From contig NZ_JAUSLT010000108.1 of the NCBI RefSeq assembly GCF_030646015.1, positions 1 through 54,701 of the forward strand: DNA of 54,701 nucleotides. The letters are read 5' to 3'. Numbering within the stretch: the first letter of the stretch is position 1; the number at the start of each line of letters is the position of its first letter. Below the pieces are notes generated by a model. It did no database searches, was not told the origin of the DNA, and saw only the letters and a list, made by a program, of their open reading frames with translations. Shown here one piece after another: positions 44,497 through 54,701 of the stretch. The translations under genes were made by a program, and so were the position numbers. This stretch comes from Bradyrhizobium sp. (GTDB taxonomy: Bacteria > Pseudomonadota > Alphaproteobacteria > Rhizobiales > Xanthobacteraceae).

Positions 44497-45558
44497 TCAG
44501 TTCAACCTGAGCTCCGTGATATGCCGCGGATCCGGCTTCAGTTCGCCACGTTCCACGCGCTTGACGATATCCGTCAGCGCGGCATTGGCGTGGCAGGAGA
44601 CGCCGGCCTTTTCGCCCTCGCGCACCACAAACCCGTTGAGGAATTCGATCTCGGTGCGGCGGCCCTTCTCCATGTCCTGGCCCATCGAGGGACGCTGGCC
44701 GGCGGCGGTATGCTTGCTGTCGGCGAAGCGCCGGTCGTCGCAGGCGCGCATCGCTGCTTCGTCGCCTTCGCCGGCACGCGCGATGGTCTCGGGCGCCAGG
44801 TGCAGGATCTCTTCGAGCTGATAGCCGTGCGCCTGGCCGACGCGGATCGCTTCGCTGCCGAGCCGGGTGGAGAAGCGGCGGATCGGCTCGTTGTGCAGCA
44901 TCTCGCCGCCGGGCAGACCGGTGCAGGCGGAGAGCCCGTTGCCCATGGCGTTGGCCACCAGTTTCGACCAGCGTTCGCCCCATAGATTGGAAGTCGCCTT
45001 GGCGCTGTCGGCGGTGCCGACCAGGCGGCAGATTTCCTCCGCCCGTGGCGTGATACGGCCGTGCACCTCGCCGGCGCGAAACACCGTGTGGGCTGCCCCG
45101 TGCTTGCCGGCGCCGCGGTGGATGTGGCCGGGCTCGGGCAGGTTGACCGTGATGCTGCTGGCAATGCAGCCCAGCGTCTTGCCCCAGCCGACGATGCCGG
45201 CGATGGTTTCTTCATTCATGCAGTTCTGCAGCGACACCACGTAGCCATCCGGCGCCAGATATTGCTGGATCAGCATGGTGGCCCATGCCGTGTCGTAGGA
45301 TTTCATGCAGATGAAGGCGATGTCGACCGGCGCTTCCCGCGCCAGCTGTTGCGCGTCGGTGACGTGCAGCGCGCGCACGGGGACGGTGAATTCCGCGACG
45401 TCTTTGGCGTGGGTGACGCGCAGGCCGTGCTTGCGCATGTGCTCGACATGCTCGGGCCATGGATCGATGAAGGTGACGTCTTCGCCGGCCTGCACCATAT
45501 GGGCGCCGGCATATCCGCCGACCGCACCTGCTCCGACGATCGCTATCTTGCGGCCCAT
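44497..45558 (-). CDS. Ketopantoate reductase-family NADP-dependent oxidoreductase
   Basis: The product is 353 residues with the ApbA/PanE fold. The N-terminal Rossmann motif is IAIVGAGAVGGYAGAHMVQAG, ICMKSYDT is the family hinge, and the C-terminal helical domain contains ERWSKLVANAMGNGLSACTGL, with the catalytic Lys in WSKLVANA, and KGRRTEIEFLNGFV. Classical PanE reduces 2-ketopantoate for pantothenate synthesis. This one is somewhat longer than PanE and many paralogues act on other 2-keto or 2-hydroxy acids, so I give no symbol. GGGAGG precedes the ATG. It stands alone. Confidence 0.88.
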   Translation of the reverse strand: MGRKIAIVGAGAVGGYAGAHMVQAGEDVTFIDPWPEHVEHMRKHGLRVTHAKDVAEFTVPVRALHVTDAQQLAREAPVDIAFICMKSYDTAWATMLIQQYLAPDGYVVSLQNCMNEETIAGIVGWGKTLGCIASSITVNLPEPGHIHRGAGKHGAAHTVFRAGEVHGRITPRAEEICRLVGTADSAKATSNLWGERWSKLVANAMGNGLSACTGLPGGEMLHNEPIRRFSTRLGSEAIRVGQAHGYQLEEILHLAPETIARAGEGDEAAMRACDDRRFADSKHTAAGQRPSMGQDMEKGRRTEIEFLNGFVVREGEKAGVSCHANAALTDIVKRVERGELKPDPRHITELRLN

Positions 45559-45687
45559 TCTGTCCTCCCGGCATTCCCTTTGCCCGAGGCTAGCGCGCCG
45601 ATGGGGCTCATCACAAGCGGCGAACCGTGGCGCAGCCTGCACGGCCGCTATGCTCTGCGCTCACCTATAAGCCGTAACCATCGTGCC

Positions 45688-45774
45688 GGGAAAGCCGAAT
45701 GATCCGGTTTACCTGTGGTCCACTCGTGCGCCTTGTGTGCACGACCGTGGGTGCAATCGGCGCCCGGCTTTCCC
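45688..45774. repeat. Inverted repeat element (left of pair)
   Basis: Perfect 10-bp arms (GGGAAAGCCG and its complement CGGCTTTCCC) flank 67 bases. The sequence to its right up to about 45870 is similar in style to repeated intergenic DNA of Bradyrhizobium, but the exact boundaries cannot be seen from one copy. Confidence 0.5.
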
Positions 45775-45919
45775 TGCGCCCTTCTTTCTCAAGAGGAGTG
45801 AAGCTGAAGCAAGCCTCGGGCGCATCGCGCCGCGAGAATGCGGGCGTGTATCTTCGTGCTGTTCGAAATTTTGAATCTGAGGAATGAGCGTACACCGTTC
45901 GCACAAACACCGCTGTAAT

Positions 45920-46012
45920 CGCCCGGCGCAGACCGGGCGCCCAGTATTCCAGAGACGCCAGCGATAGAACCGAGAAGCCGCGGCGTACTGGGTCCCCCGC
46001 TTTCGCGGAGGA
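45920..46012. repeat. Mosaic palindromic element (right of pair)
   Basis: Successive perfect inverted repeats: CGCCCGG-N6-CCGGGCG (45920-45939), CCCAGTA (45940-45946) with TACTGGG (45986-45992), and a CCGC/GCGG hairpin after it. The order of small hairpins and the GTACTGGGTCCCCCGC segment are of a type common between bradyrhizobial genes. Confidence 0.65.
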
Positions 46013-46055
46013 CGACAGTTGTGGGTGTTCAGCGAGCGTGCCTTGCGATCGGCAG

Positions 46056-47012
46056 CTACCTCACCACCTCACTCCACTCCGGACATGCGCGCTGATCCAC
46101 CGGCACCAGCCATGCCTTGTAGTTGGTCTTGTCGATGATCTCGGCCGGCAGCATGACTTTTTCCGGCAGCGGTTCCTTCTTGAGATGGCGCACCGCAGCC
46201 CGCGTGGCGGTGCAGCCGATCTTGAACATGTTGAAATCGACGGTGGCGAGAATCGCGCCGGCCTCGATCTGCTTCACCGCCGGCAGGATGCCGTTGATGC
46301 CGATCACGATCGAGCTGCGGCCGGCTTCCTTCAGCGCCTCCAGCACGCCGAGTGCCATGCCGTCATTGGCCGAGAGCGCGGCGTCGATCTGGGGATGCTC
46401 ACCCAGAAATTTCGCCATCACGCGCTTGGCGTCGGGCTGCTGGTAATTGCCGACCCCGGAGCCGAGCACCTGGATACCGGGAAATTCGGCGAAGGCGCGC
46501 TGGTACCCGCGCACGCGCTCGCGGTTGGTCGGCGCGGCTGGTGTGCCCTCGATGACGACGATTTTGCCTTTGCCGCCGAGATGTTCGAACAGATATTTCG
46601 CCTCCCGGTATCCAATCTCAAAATCGTCGGCGCCGACATAGGTGACGAATTTTCCGGGAAGGGGGTTGGAGACCAGGATGATGGGTATCTTCGCCTCGTT
46701 CAGCTTCTTCACAGAGTCGATCATGGCGACGTCATCGACCGGGATGAAGATCACGGCATCCGGTTTGTCGTTCAGGGCCTGCTCCACCATCGCCTTCTGC
46801 TCCTCGACATTGTCGGGCTTTTTCGGAACCAGATGCACGACGCGCGCGCCCGCCGTCCTTGCGACCTGGTCGGCGGCGATGCGGAACGCCTCATAGGCCG
46901 GGTTGGTCGAGTTCTTGGTGAAGACGGCGATGGTCATGCCGTCCGCCGCCCGGGCGTGACCAGCGAACAAGGTGATCGAACCGACCAGCATGGTCGCAAC
47001 AAGATATCGCAT
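46056..47012 (-). CDS. Sugar-type ABC transporter substrate-binding protein, orphan
   Basis: The product is 318 residues with a signal peptide (ATMLVGSITLFAGHARA). The mature domain is of the ribose/LacI-like periplasmic type: TIAVFTKNSTNPAYEAFRIAADQVAR, PDAVIFIPVDD, VIEGTPAAPTNRERVRGYQRAFAEFP and AALSANDGMALGVLEAL. It probably binds a sugar or polyol. No matching permease or ATPase is adjacent; the downstream ABC genes belong to a different (branched-chain) class and have their own binding protein. GGGAGG lies at good distance from ATG 47012. Confidence 0.87.
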   Translation of the reverse strand: MRYLVATMLVGSITLFAGHARAADGMTIAVFTKNSTNPAYEAFRIAADQVARTAGARVVHLVPKKPDNVEEQKAMVEQALNDKPDAVIFIPVDDVAMIDSVKKLNEAKIPIILVSNPLPGKFVTYVGADDFEIGYREAKYLFEHLGGKGKIVVIEGTPAAPTNRERVRGYQRAFAEFPGIQVLGSGVGNYQQPDAKRVMAKFLGEHPQIDAALSANDGMALGVLEALKEAGRSSIVIGINGILPAVKQIEAGAILATVDFNMFKIGCTATRAAVRHLKKEPLPEKVMLPAEIIDKTNYKAWLVPVDQRACPEWSEVVR

Positions 47013-47050
47013 CGCAGCCTCCCTTGGAGTTTTGCTCAGGAACCCAATCC

Positions 47051-47129
47051 CGTCATTGCGAGCAGAGCGAAGCAATCCAGCTTCCCTCTCATTGTTGCTA
47101 TGGATTGCTTCGCTCCGCTCGCAATGACG
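47051..47129. repeat. Long inverted repeat between two transport genes
   Basis: Arms at 47051-47079 and 47101-47129 are complementary at 28 of 29 positions (ends CGTCATTGCGAGC) with a 21-base loop. This CATTGCGAGC...GCAATGACG pattern is a well-known dispersed repeat in Rhizobiales. It lies just upstream of the orphan binding-protein gene and downstream of the liv-type gene. Confidence 0.85.
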
Positions 47130-47135
47130 AACTAT

Positions 47136-49672
<2,537 letters not shown>

Positions 49673-49676
<4 letters not shown>

Positions 49677-50548
49677 TCGAACTTCTCGATACGCTCGCCG
49701 AGCAGGCCGCGCGGGCGTACCAGCAGGATCAGGAACATCAGGACGTAGATCGAGGCTTCGCCGGCGGCGGGAACGAAATGGATGGTGATGCCCCTGACGA
49801 CGCCGACCAGCATGGCGGCGATCACGACGCCCCAGAAACTCCCGAGGCCGCCGATCACCACGACGACAAAGGCGACAGTGATGATCTCGGCCCCCATCGC
49901 CGGATGCACGATGGTGATCGGTGCGAAGAAAGCGCCGCCCATCGCGGCCATGCCGACGCCGAGCATGACGATGGCGGTCATGTAGGGCTGCAGCCGGATG
50001 CCGAGGGCGGCGACCATGTCCGGCCGCTGGATGCCGGCGCGCACGACGCGGCCGAACGAGGTCTTGTGCAGCAACAGCCAGATCGCAAGCAACACCAGCG
50101 CGACCACGGCCAGGATCAGCAGCCGGTAGCGCGAGAACAGGAAATCGCCGACGATGACCGAGCCACGAAACACCTGGGGGATCGACGCCGACAGCGGCGC
50201 CGCGCCCCAGACGATGCGGATCGCCTGCTCCGCGACCATGGCGAGCCCGAAGGTCACCAGCAGGCTCAGGATCGGATCGGCGCTATAGAACCGGCGCAGG
50301 ATGAATCGCTCGAACAGAATGCCGAGCATGCCGACCGCGATCGGCGACAACACCATGGCCGGGCCGAAGCCGAGATATCTGGTGATCTCGACCGAGGCAT
50401 AGGCGCCGAGCGCGTAGAAAGCGCCATGCGCCAGATTGACCACGCCGCCGACGCTGAAGATCAGCGACAGGCCGAGCGCGATGAGGAGATAGTAGCCCCC
50501 GAGCACGAGGCCATTCACCACCTGTTCCAGCAAGAACCCGAACTGCAT
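49673..50548 (-). CDS. livH: Branched-chain-type ABC permease (LivH family)
   Basis: The product is 291 residues with about eight membrane helices and the LivH start QVVNGLVLGGYYLLIALGLSLIFSVGGVVNLAHGAFYALGAY. It forms the membrane pore with the permease half of the fused protein. I prefer ATG 50548; an in-frame start at 50569 would add seven non-typical residues. It follows the binding-protein gene on the same strand after 105 bases that contain a strong hairpin, and overlaps the fused gene by four bases. Confidence 0.92.
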
Positions 50549-50602
50549 TCTCGATCCCGGAAGACACAAGGTGGCGGCGGTGAAAAGACGCCGATAAGCG
50601 TG

Positions 50603-50640
50603 TCACCCGGCGCGCGCCTGATGGGCGCTGCGCCGGGTGA
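50603..50640 (-). other. Strong intercistronic hairpin between binding protein and livH
   Basis: TCACCCGGCGC (50603-50613) and GCGCCGGGTGA (50630-50640) pair perfectly, and inside the loop GCGCC and GGCGC pair again with one bulged base, giving a ~16-bp stem and a 5-base loop. It lies 13 bases past the binding-protein stop and has no following T-run. It should stabilise the upstream message rather than end transcription. Confidence 0.75.
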
Positions 50641-50653
50641 AACTACGCAACGA

Positions 50654-51892
50654 TTACATCGAGCAGGGGTTCTGCTCTTTGGTGAGGGCGATGGATTCCA
50701 GCGATTCGTTCGCTGCGGGGATCGCCCCGCCGAGCACCAGCATGTCCCACTTGTCCTTGGCCTGGCCCTTGGCCTTGACGGTGAAGGGGTAGGCCTCCTG
50801 CATCAGCTGATGATCCCACGACCGGAAATGCGCCTTGCGCGCCTTCAGGATATCGAACTGGGTTTCCTTCTCGAAGTAGCCAATCAGCTTGGTGGTGTCG
50901 GTCGACTTGGTCTCGTTCATGGCCTGCGCCATCATCTTCAGCGAGACATATTCGATCCAGGCATGGTTCTCCGGCGGCTTGCCGTACTTCTTGGTGAAGT
51001 TGGTCACGAAGGTCTTCGAGCTCGGCACTTCCGAGGTGTGGTACCAGACCGTCGGCCAGGTGCCGCTCAGATTGCCGTCGCCCGCCGCCCAGGCGTCGGC
51101 GGTGTTGAGGTTGAAGCCGACGATCGGGTAGGGCAGGCCGAATTCGGCATATTGCTTGATCAGGTTGGTGACCTGGTTGCCGGCGAGGTTGGAGCAGACG
51201 ATGTCCGGCTTGGCCTGGCGGATTTTCAAGAGGTACGGGCTGAAGTCAGTGACGTCGGTGGCGACCAGTTCGTCGCCGATCAGGTTGCCGCCGTTGGCGC
51301 TGAAGAACGCTTTCGCCGCGCGGCCGAGATCGTGGCCGAAGATGTAGTCGGCGGTCAGCGTGTAGAACTTCTTGTCCTTCATCATGTTGTCGCGCACCAG
51401 CGCCTTGCCGACCGCGTTGACCATGACGGTGGAGGGGATGTCGACGTGGAAGGTGTACTTGTTGCAGTTCTTGCCGCGCAGCGCGTCGGAGCGCGCGCCG
51501 ATCTGCATGAACAGCTTCTTGTTGCGTTCGGCGACCTGCATGATCGTGAGCGCCGAGGCGGAATTGATTTCGCCCATCAAGACGAGCGCGCCGTCCTGAT
51601 CCAGCATGCGCTGTGCCTTGGTCGCGGCGGTGGCGGGATTGACCGAATCTTCCGAGGTGATGTCGAGCTGCCGGCCCATGACGCCGCCGGCCTGGTTGAT
51701 TTCCTCCTCGGCCATGCGGATGCCGAGCTGCGCATAGGCGCCGAGCGCGCCGAGAAAGCCGGTCAGCGGCGTCAGATGGCCGATCTTGATCTTTTCGGAC
51801 TGGCCATAGCTGATCGCCGGAAATCCGATCGCGGCAGCGCCGGCAAAGGCGGCGCTTCCTTTCAACAATGTTCGTCGGCTGTAGCGGGTCAT
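50654..51892 (-). CDS. Branched-chain-type ABC transporter substrate-binding protein
   Basis: The product is 412 residues. The N-terminus RYSRRTLLKGSAAFAGAAAIGFPA has the twin-arginine pattern with a hydrophobic stretch and cleavage after ISYG or nearby, so export may be by Tat. The mature part is a type 1 periplasmic binding protein: KIGHLTPLTGFLGALGAYAQLGIRMAEEEINQAGGVMGRQL and SEDSVNPATAATKAQRML. The ligand is unknown; relatives bind amides, urea or aromatic acids as well as Leu/Ile/Val. GGGAGG precedes ATG 51892. It is the first gene of the transporter operon and has its own promoter. Confidence 0.92.
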   Translation of the reverse strand: MTRYSRRTLLKGSAAFAGAAAIGFPAISYGQSEKIKIGHLTPLTGFLGALGAYAQLGIRMAEEEINQAGGVMGRQLDITSEDSVNPATAATKAQRMLDQDGALVLMGEINSASALTIMQVAERNKKLFMQIGARSDALRGKNCNKYTFHVDIPSTVMVNAVGKALVRDNMMKDKKFYTLTADYIFGHDLGRAAKAFFSANGGNLIGDELVATDVTDFSPYLLKIRQAKPDIVCSNLAGNQVTNLIKQYAEFGLPYPIVGFNLNTADAWAAGDGNLSGTWPTVWYHTSEVPSSKTFVTNFTKKYGKPPENHAWIEYVSLKMMAQAMNETKSTDTTKLIGYFEKETQFDILKARKAHFRSWDHQLMQEAYPFTVKAKGQAKDKWDMLVLGGAIPAANESLESIALTKEQNPCSM

Positions 51893-51983
51893 CGTTGGTC
51901 TCCTCCCAAAGGGCGTTTCCGCGATGTCCCCCTTCATTCCGGCGTATGCGAGAATGTGAGAGACGTTTTTCTAATGTTGGATG

Positions 51984-52012
51984 ATATTTTCGGACGCGGA
52001 GGTTCCTGTCAA
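51984..52012 (-). promoter_or_regulatory. Sigma-70-like promoter of the branched-chain-type transporter operon
   Basis: On the minus strand TTGACA (52012-52007) and AAATAT (51989-51984) are separated by 17 bases. The -35 is perfect and the -10 acceptable. It lies about 90 bases before the binding-protein start codon and just beyond the IclR gene, whose 3' end is at 52040. Confidence 0.55.
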
Positions 52013-52039
52013 CGCCAAAAGCGGGCGCCGGCTTCGCCG

Positions 52040-52942
52040 TCAGGAGGATTTCGCGGTGTCCTTGGCGCCAAATTCGGCAGACAGACGATTGGCCGCAGCC
52101 CGAATCGTCCTGGCGTGGTTCTGCAACGCCTGGATGGAAAGGCGCCAGATCGGGCCGGATATCCCAAGCGCTCCAACGGTCTGGCCGGTGAAATCCATCA
52201 CCGGCACGGCGATGCAGCGCACTTCCGGATTGAACTCGGCGTCATCGAAGGCGATGCCGCTGTGCTTGATCTCGGCGATCTCCTTCATCAGCGCCGCACT
52301 GTCGGTGATCGATTTTTCGGTCGATGGTTTCAGGTCGACGCGTTCGAGAAACCGCTTCAACTGCTCGGGACGCAGCGAGGCGAGAATGATCTTGCCAAGC
52401 GCGGTGCAATGCGCCGGCCGCACCACGCCGACGCGGTCGGTCAGTTGAAACGCGCCGGGGCCGCTGGTGCGGGCGATCACCACCACCGCATCGCCCATTC
52501 GCACTGCAAAATGGGCACTTTCGCTGGTTTCGCGCGACAAATCCTCGAGCACCGGAGTGGCGACATTCACCATCTCGATTTCGTCGAGCGCACTGGCCGC
52601 CAGCGCAAACAGCGGCCGGCCGATGCGGTAGCGCTTGGAGTCCTTCTCCTGGCGCAGATAGCCCAGCGACACCATGGTCTTGGCCAGATGGAACGTAGTG
52701 GAATTGTGCAGGCCGACCAGCTTGGAGAGGTCGGCCAGCCCGATACCGTCACGGTGACGCGCCACTTCTTCGAGAATCGCGAAGGCGCGACCGAGCGATT
52801 GAACGCCGACCCGCTGCCGGTCGTCGGCGTCGTCGTCGATGTCGGCCTGCGGAGGCTGCACCAGCTTCGCGATCGCGGTCTTGCGCGGAGCGGCTTGCTT
52901 CTCAACGGTCTTTTGTCTGGTACGCGCTGCCACGAATCTCAT
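52040..52942 (-). CDS. IclR-family transcriptional regulator
   Basis: The product is 300 residues. A charged N-terminal extension (1-45) is followed by the IclR winged helix (about 46-110; VQSLGRAFAILEEVAR, GLADLSKLVGLHNSTTFHLAKTMVSLGYL) and the C-terminal effector domain with TALGKIILAS, GIAFDDAEFNPEVRCIAVPVMD and GALGISGPIWRL. IclR proteins sense small carboxylates. It is divergent from the TPP-enzyme gene (starting 53152), which it most likely controls. ATG 52942 has its SD too close; GTG 52933, with GGGGAG about 10 bases upstream, is a good alternative. Confidence 0.9.
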   Translation of the reverse strand: MRFVAARTRQKTVEKQAAPRKTAIAKLVQPPQADIDDDADDRQRVGVQSLGRAFAILEEVARHRDGIGLADLSKLVGLHNSTTFHLAKTMVSLGYLRQEKDSKRYRIGRPLFALAASALDEIEMVNVATPVLEDLSRETSESAHFAVRMGDAVVVIARTSGPGAFQLTDRVGVVRPAHCTALGKIILASLRPEQLKRFLERVDLKPSTEKSITDSAALMKEIAEIKHSGIAFDDAEFNPEVRCIAVPVMDFTGQTVGALGISGPIWRLSIQALQNHARTIRAAANRLSAEFGAKDTAKSS

Positions 52943-53029
52943 CTCCCCGCGACGATGCCGCACTCTATCAGGCGATCGGAACGACTGAACAGCGCCCTGG
53001 CCGCGCGTACGGCGTCGATCTCAAGCATA

Positions 53030-53060
53030 CCACAATATCAATTGACGTACAGTATTATGG
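53030..53060. promoter_or_regulatory. Imperfect inverted repeat between iclR-type and TPP-enzyme genes
   Basis: CCACAATA (53030-53037) and TATTATGG (53053-53060) are complementary at 7 of 8 positions, separated by 15 bases. The AT-rich core lies in the middle of the divergent gap and is the best candidate operator for the IclR protein. Confidence 0.4.
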
Positions 53061-53151
53061 GAAATAGGTTTCGCGCGCCGGACTGACGTGTCGGAGGCGG
53101 CTCCCATTCGCTTGGGCCGCGATATCGTTGAGCGAGCAGGAGAGTAATGCA

Positions 53152-54701
53152 ATGGCGGGTAATACGCTCAATGGTGCCCAGGTTATCGTCGACTATCTGA
53201 TCCAGGAGAAAGTTCCGCAGGTGTTCGGCCTGTGCGGCCACGGCAATATTCAGTTCATCGACGCGCTGTACGAGCGTGCCGACGAACTCAAGACCATCTC
53301 GGTGCATCACGAGAGCGTCGCCGGCTTCATGGCCGACGTCTATTACCGCGTTTCCGGGCGGCCGACCGCCACCTTCACTTCCTGCGGCCCGGGCTCGGCG
53401 AACCTGCCGATCTCGCTCGGCAACGCCTTTCTCGACTCGGTCCCGTTCCTGGCGGTGACCGGCAACGTGCCGACCAGCCAGTTCAATCGCGGCGCGTTTC
53501 AGGAATTGTATCGGCATTATCAGGCCGACTTTCCCTCCACCGTGCGATCCTACTGCAAGAAGGTGTTCCAGCCGACGCGCGGCGAGATGGTGCCGCTGGC
53601 GATCCGGCAGGCCTGGAAGACCATGACCACCGGCCGTCCGGGCCCGGTCGTGCTCGACGTTCCCTTCGATGTGTTCATGGAGTCGGCCGCCGAGGAGGCG
53701 CCGAACGCGGAAGCCTGGAACGGCAATATCTCTAGCCGCTGCGGCGCCGACCCGGAAGGCGTGGTGAAAGCGGTCGACATGCTGCTCGGCGCCGAGCGGC
53801 CGGTGATGATCGTCGGGCAGGGCGTCCGCTACGGCGGCGCGGCCGACGAATTGCTCAAGCTTGCCGAGCGCCTGCAAATTCCGGTGGCGGCGTCAGCCTC
53901 GGGGCTTGGCGCCATCGACTGCAATCATCCGCTGGCGCTCGGCCTCGTCGCACGCGCGGGCCATTACCAGGCCAATCATGCGACGCGCCAGGCCGACGTG
54001 CTGCTGGCGATGGGGATGCGCTTCGACGACCGCACTTCGAGTTCGTGGATCCCGGGCTATTCCTTCAATATTCCGCCGACCAGGCTGATCCATGTCGATA
54101 TCGATCCCGACGAAATCGGCCGCAACTATCCGGTCGCGCTCGGTCTGATGGCCGATGTGCGTACGTTCCTGCGACAGATCCATGCCGAACTCGACCGCCG
54201 CGCCGATCTGACGAAGCGCGCCGATGCCCGCAAGAAGTGGCTGGCGCAGATCGACACCTATCGCCAGGAGTGGGACAAGTTCGTTGCGCCGGGATTCTCC
54301 GACGACACCACGCCGATCAATCCGCAGCGCGCCGCGCTCGAAATCGACAAGGCGCTGCCGGAGAATGCGATCCTGGTCTCTGACATCGGTGTCCACCACA
54401 ATTGGCTGCTGAGCTTCTGCAAGCCGAAGCGACCGGACTCGCTGATTGGTTCGATGGGCTTTGGCCCGATGGGATTTGGGGTGGCCGGCGTCATGGGGGC
54501 GAAGTTCGCGGCTCCCGACCGGCCCTGCGTGTCGGTGTGCGGCGACGGTGCATTCTTCATGCACGCCAACGTGCTGGGGACGGCGGTCGAATATAATCTG
54601 CCCGTGGTCTGGGTGGTCTGGAACAACTACGCCTATGCCTCGATCCGGGGCCTGCAGCGCGGCTATCTCGGCGGCCGCGAACTCGCCACCGACTTCCATG
54701 A
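53152..54701 (+). CDS. Thiamine-pyrophosphate-dependent enzyme, acetolactate synthase-like (3'-truncated)
   Basis: The frame is open from ATG 53152 (GGAGAG upstream) to the window end: 516 complete codons without a stop, so the gene is incomplete here. The order is an N-terminal PYR domain with the catalytic Glu in VHHESVAGFMADVYYR (E54) and TSCGPGSANLP, a central domain (VMIVGQGVRYGGA), and a PP domain with the TPP/Mg motif starting at GDGAFFMHAN (464-) and ending in WNNYAY. The start VFGLCGHGNIQFIDALY is close to ketoacid-decarboxylating or carboligating relatives of IlvB. The exact substrate is unknown. The divergent IclR regulator suggests inducible catabolism rather than biosynthesis. 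Confidence 0.9.
   Translation, partial: MAGNTLNGAQVIVDYLIQEKVPQVFGLCGHGNIQFIDALYERADELKTISVHHESVAGFMADVYYRVSGRPTATFTSCGPGSANLPISLGNAFLDSVPFLAVTGNVPTSQFNRGAFQELYRHYQADFPSTVRSYCKKVFQPTRGEMVPLAIRQAWKTMTTGRPGPVVLDVPFDVFMESAAEEAPNAEAWNGNISSRCGADPEGVVKAVDMLLGAERPVMIVGQGVRYGGAADELLKLAERLQIPVAASASGLGAIDCNHPLALGLVARAGHYQANHATRQADVLLAMGMRFDDRTSSSWIPGYSFNIPPTRLIHVDIDPDEIGRNYPVALGLMADVRTFLRQIHAELDRRADLTKRADARKKWLAQIDTYRQEWDKFVAPGFSDDTTPINPQRAALEIDKALPENAILVSDIGVHHNWLLSFCKPKRPDSLIGSMGFGPMGFGVAGVMGAKFAAPDRPCVSVCGDGAFFMHANVLGTAVEYNLPVVWVVWNNYAYASIRGLQRGYLGGRELATDFH

Larger units (their letters stand above)
45559..46055. other. 497-bp non-coding region with two mosaic repeats
   Basis: No frame here looks like a gene. 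It holds an inverted pair GGGAAAGCCG (45688-45697) and CGGCTTTCCC (45765-45774), and a second cluster of palindromes between 45920 and about 46012. The promoter of the minus-strand gene starting at 45558 should lie at its left edge but is not obvious. Confidence 0.6.

Overview
The window looks like a chromosomal segment of a Bradyrhizobium-type alphaproteobacterium (Nitrobacteraceae). The signs are high GC, dense co-directional operons with ATGA overlaps, many substrate-binding-protein transporters (TRAP, NitT/TauT, branched-chain amino-acid type), a molybdenum hydroxylase operon, a poly-hydroxyalkanoate synthase, FixK/FNR-type operator palindromes, and mosaic inverted repeats of the kind scattered through bradyrhizobial intergenic DNA. 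I see no rRNA, tRNA, CRISPR array, transposase or phage module. The genus assignment is inference.

Layout. 1-4.5 kb: an unrecognised large protein (perhaps cut at the window edge), a zinc-ribbon protein, and four small exported proteins including a YARHG-domain protein. 4.6-9.0 kb (minus strand): a tightly overlapping operon of beta-glucosidase, glucokinase, PfkB-type kinase and a membrane-only SbmA/YddA-like protein, divergent from an agarase-like clan GH-A glycoside hydrolase. 10.5-16.4 kb (minus): PEP synthase and a MacAB-type exporter. 16.6-24.3 kb: fructuronate reductase divergent from a FadR-type regulator, then a TRAP transporter, a zinc alcohol dehydrogenase and mannonate dehydratase. 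Together these form a sugar-acid pathway ending at 2-keto-3-deoxygluconate. 24.5-27.9 kb: class III CoA-transferase, enoyl-CoA hydratase, MaoC hydratase and CitE-like lyase. 28-30.3 kb: a divergent hemC convergent with hemE. 30.4-32.3 kb: phaC. 32.5-42.2 kb: a MocR regulator divergent from an eight-gene operon with three molybdenum hydroxylase subunits, an amidohydrolase, a CoxG-like protein and a NitT/TauT-type ABC importer. 42.3-44.2 kb: an exported orthocaspase-like protein. 44.5-47 kb: a ketopantoate-reductase-family protein and an orphan sugar-binding protein. 47.1-51.9 kb: a branched-chain-type ABC system whose permease and two ATPases are fused in one polypeptide. 52-54.7 kb: an IclR regulator divergent from a TPP-dependent enzyme that runs off the end.

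The most coherent signal not carried by the genes themselves is a set of five FixK/FNR-like palindromes (TTG[A/C]-N6-TCAA). They lie in the promoter regions of the YARHG gene, the beta-glucosidase operon, ppsA, macAB and phaC. They suggest that sugar phosphorylation, PEP synthesis, polyester storage and an exporter are co-regulated by low oxygen. A perfect CRP-type site precedes the orthocaspase gene, an ATTGG-N5-CCAAT operator sits between uxuB and its regulator, and direct repeats 52 bp apart sit in front of the MocR gene. The molybdenum hydroxylase operon is the best candidate for an undescribed catabolic system. Its large subunit has a hydroxylase-type rather than a CO-dehydrogenase-type active site, and it carries an apparent one-base deletion near its C-terminus.
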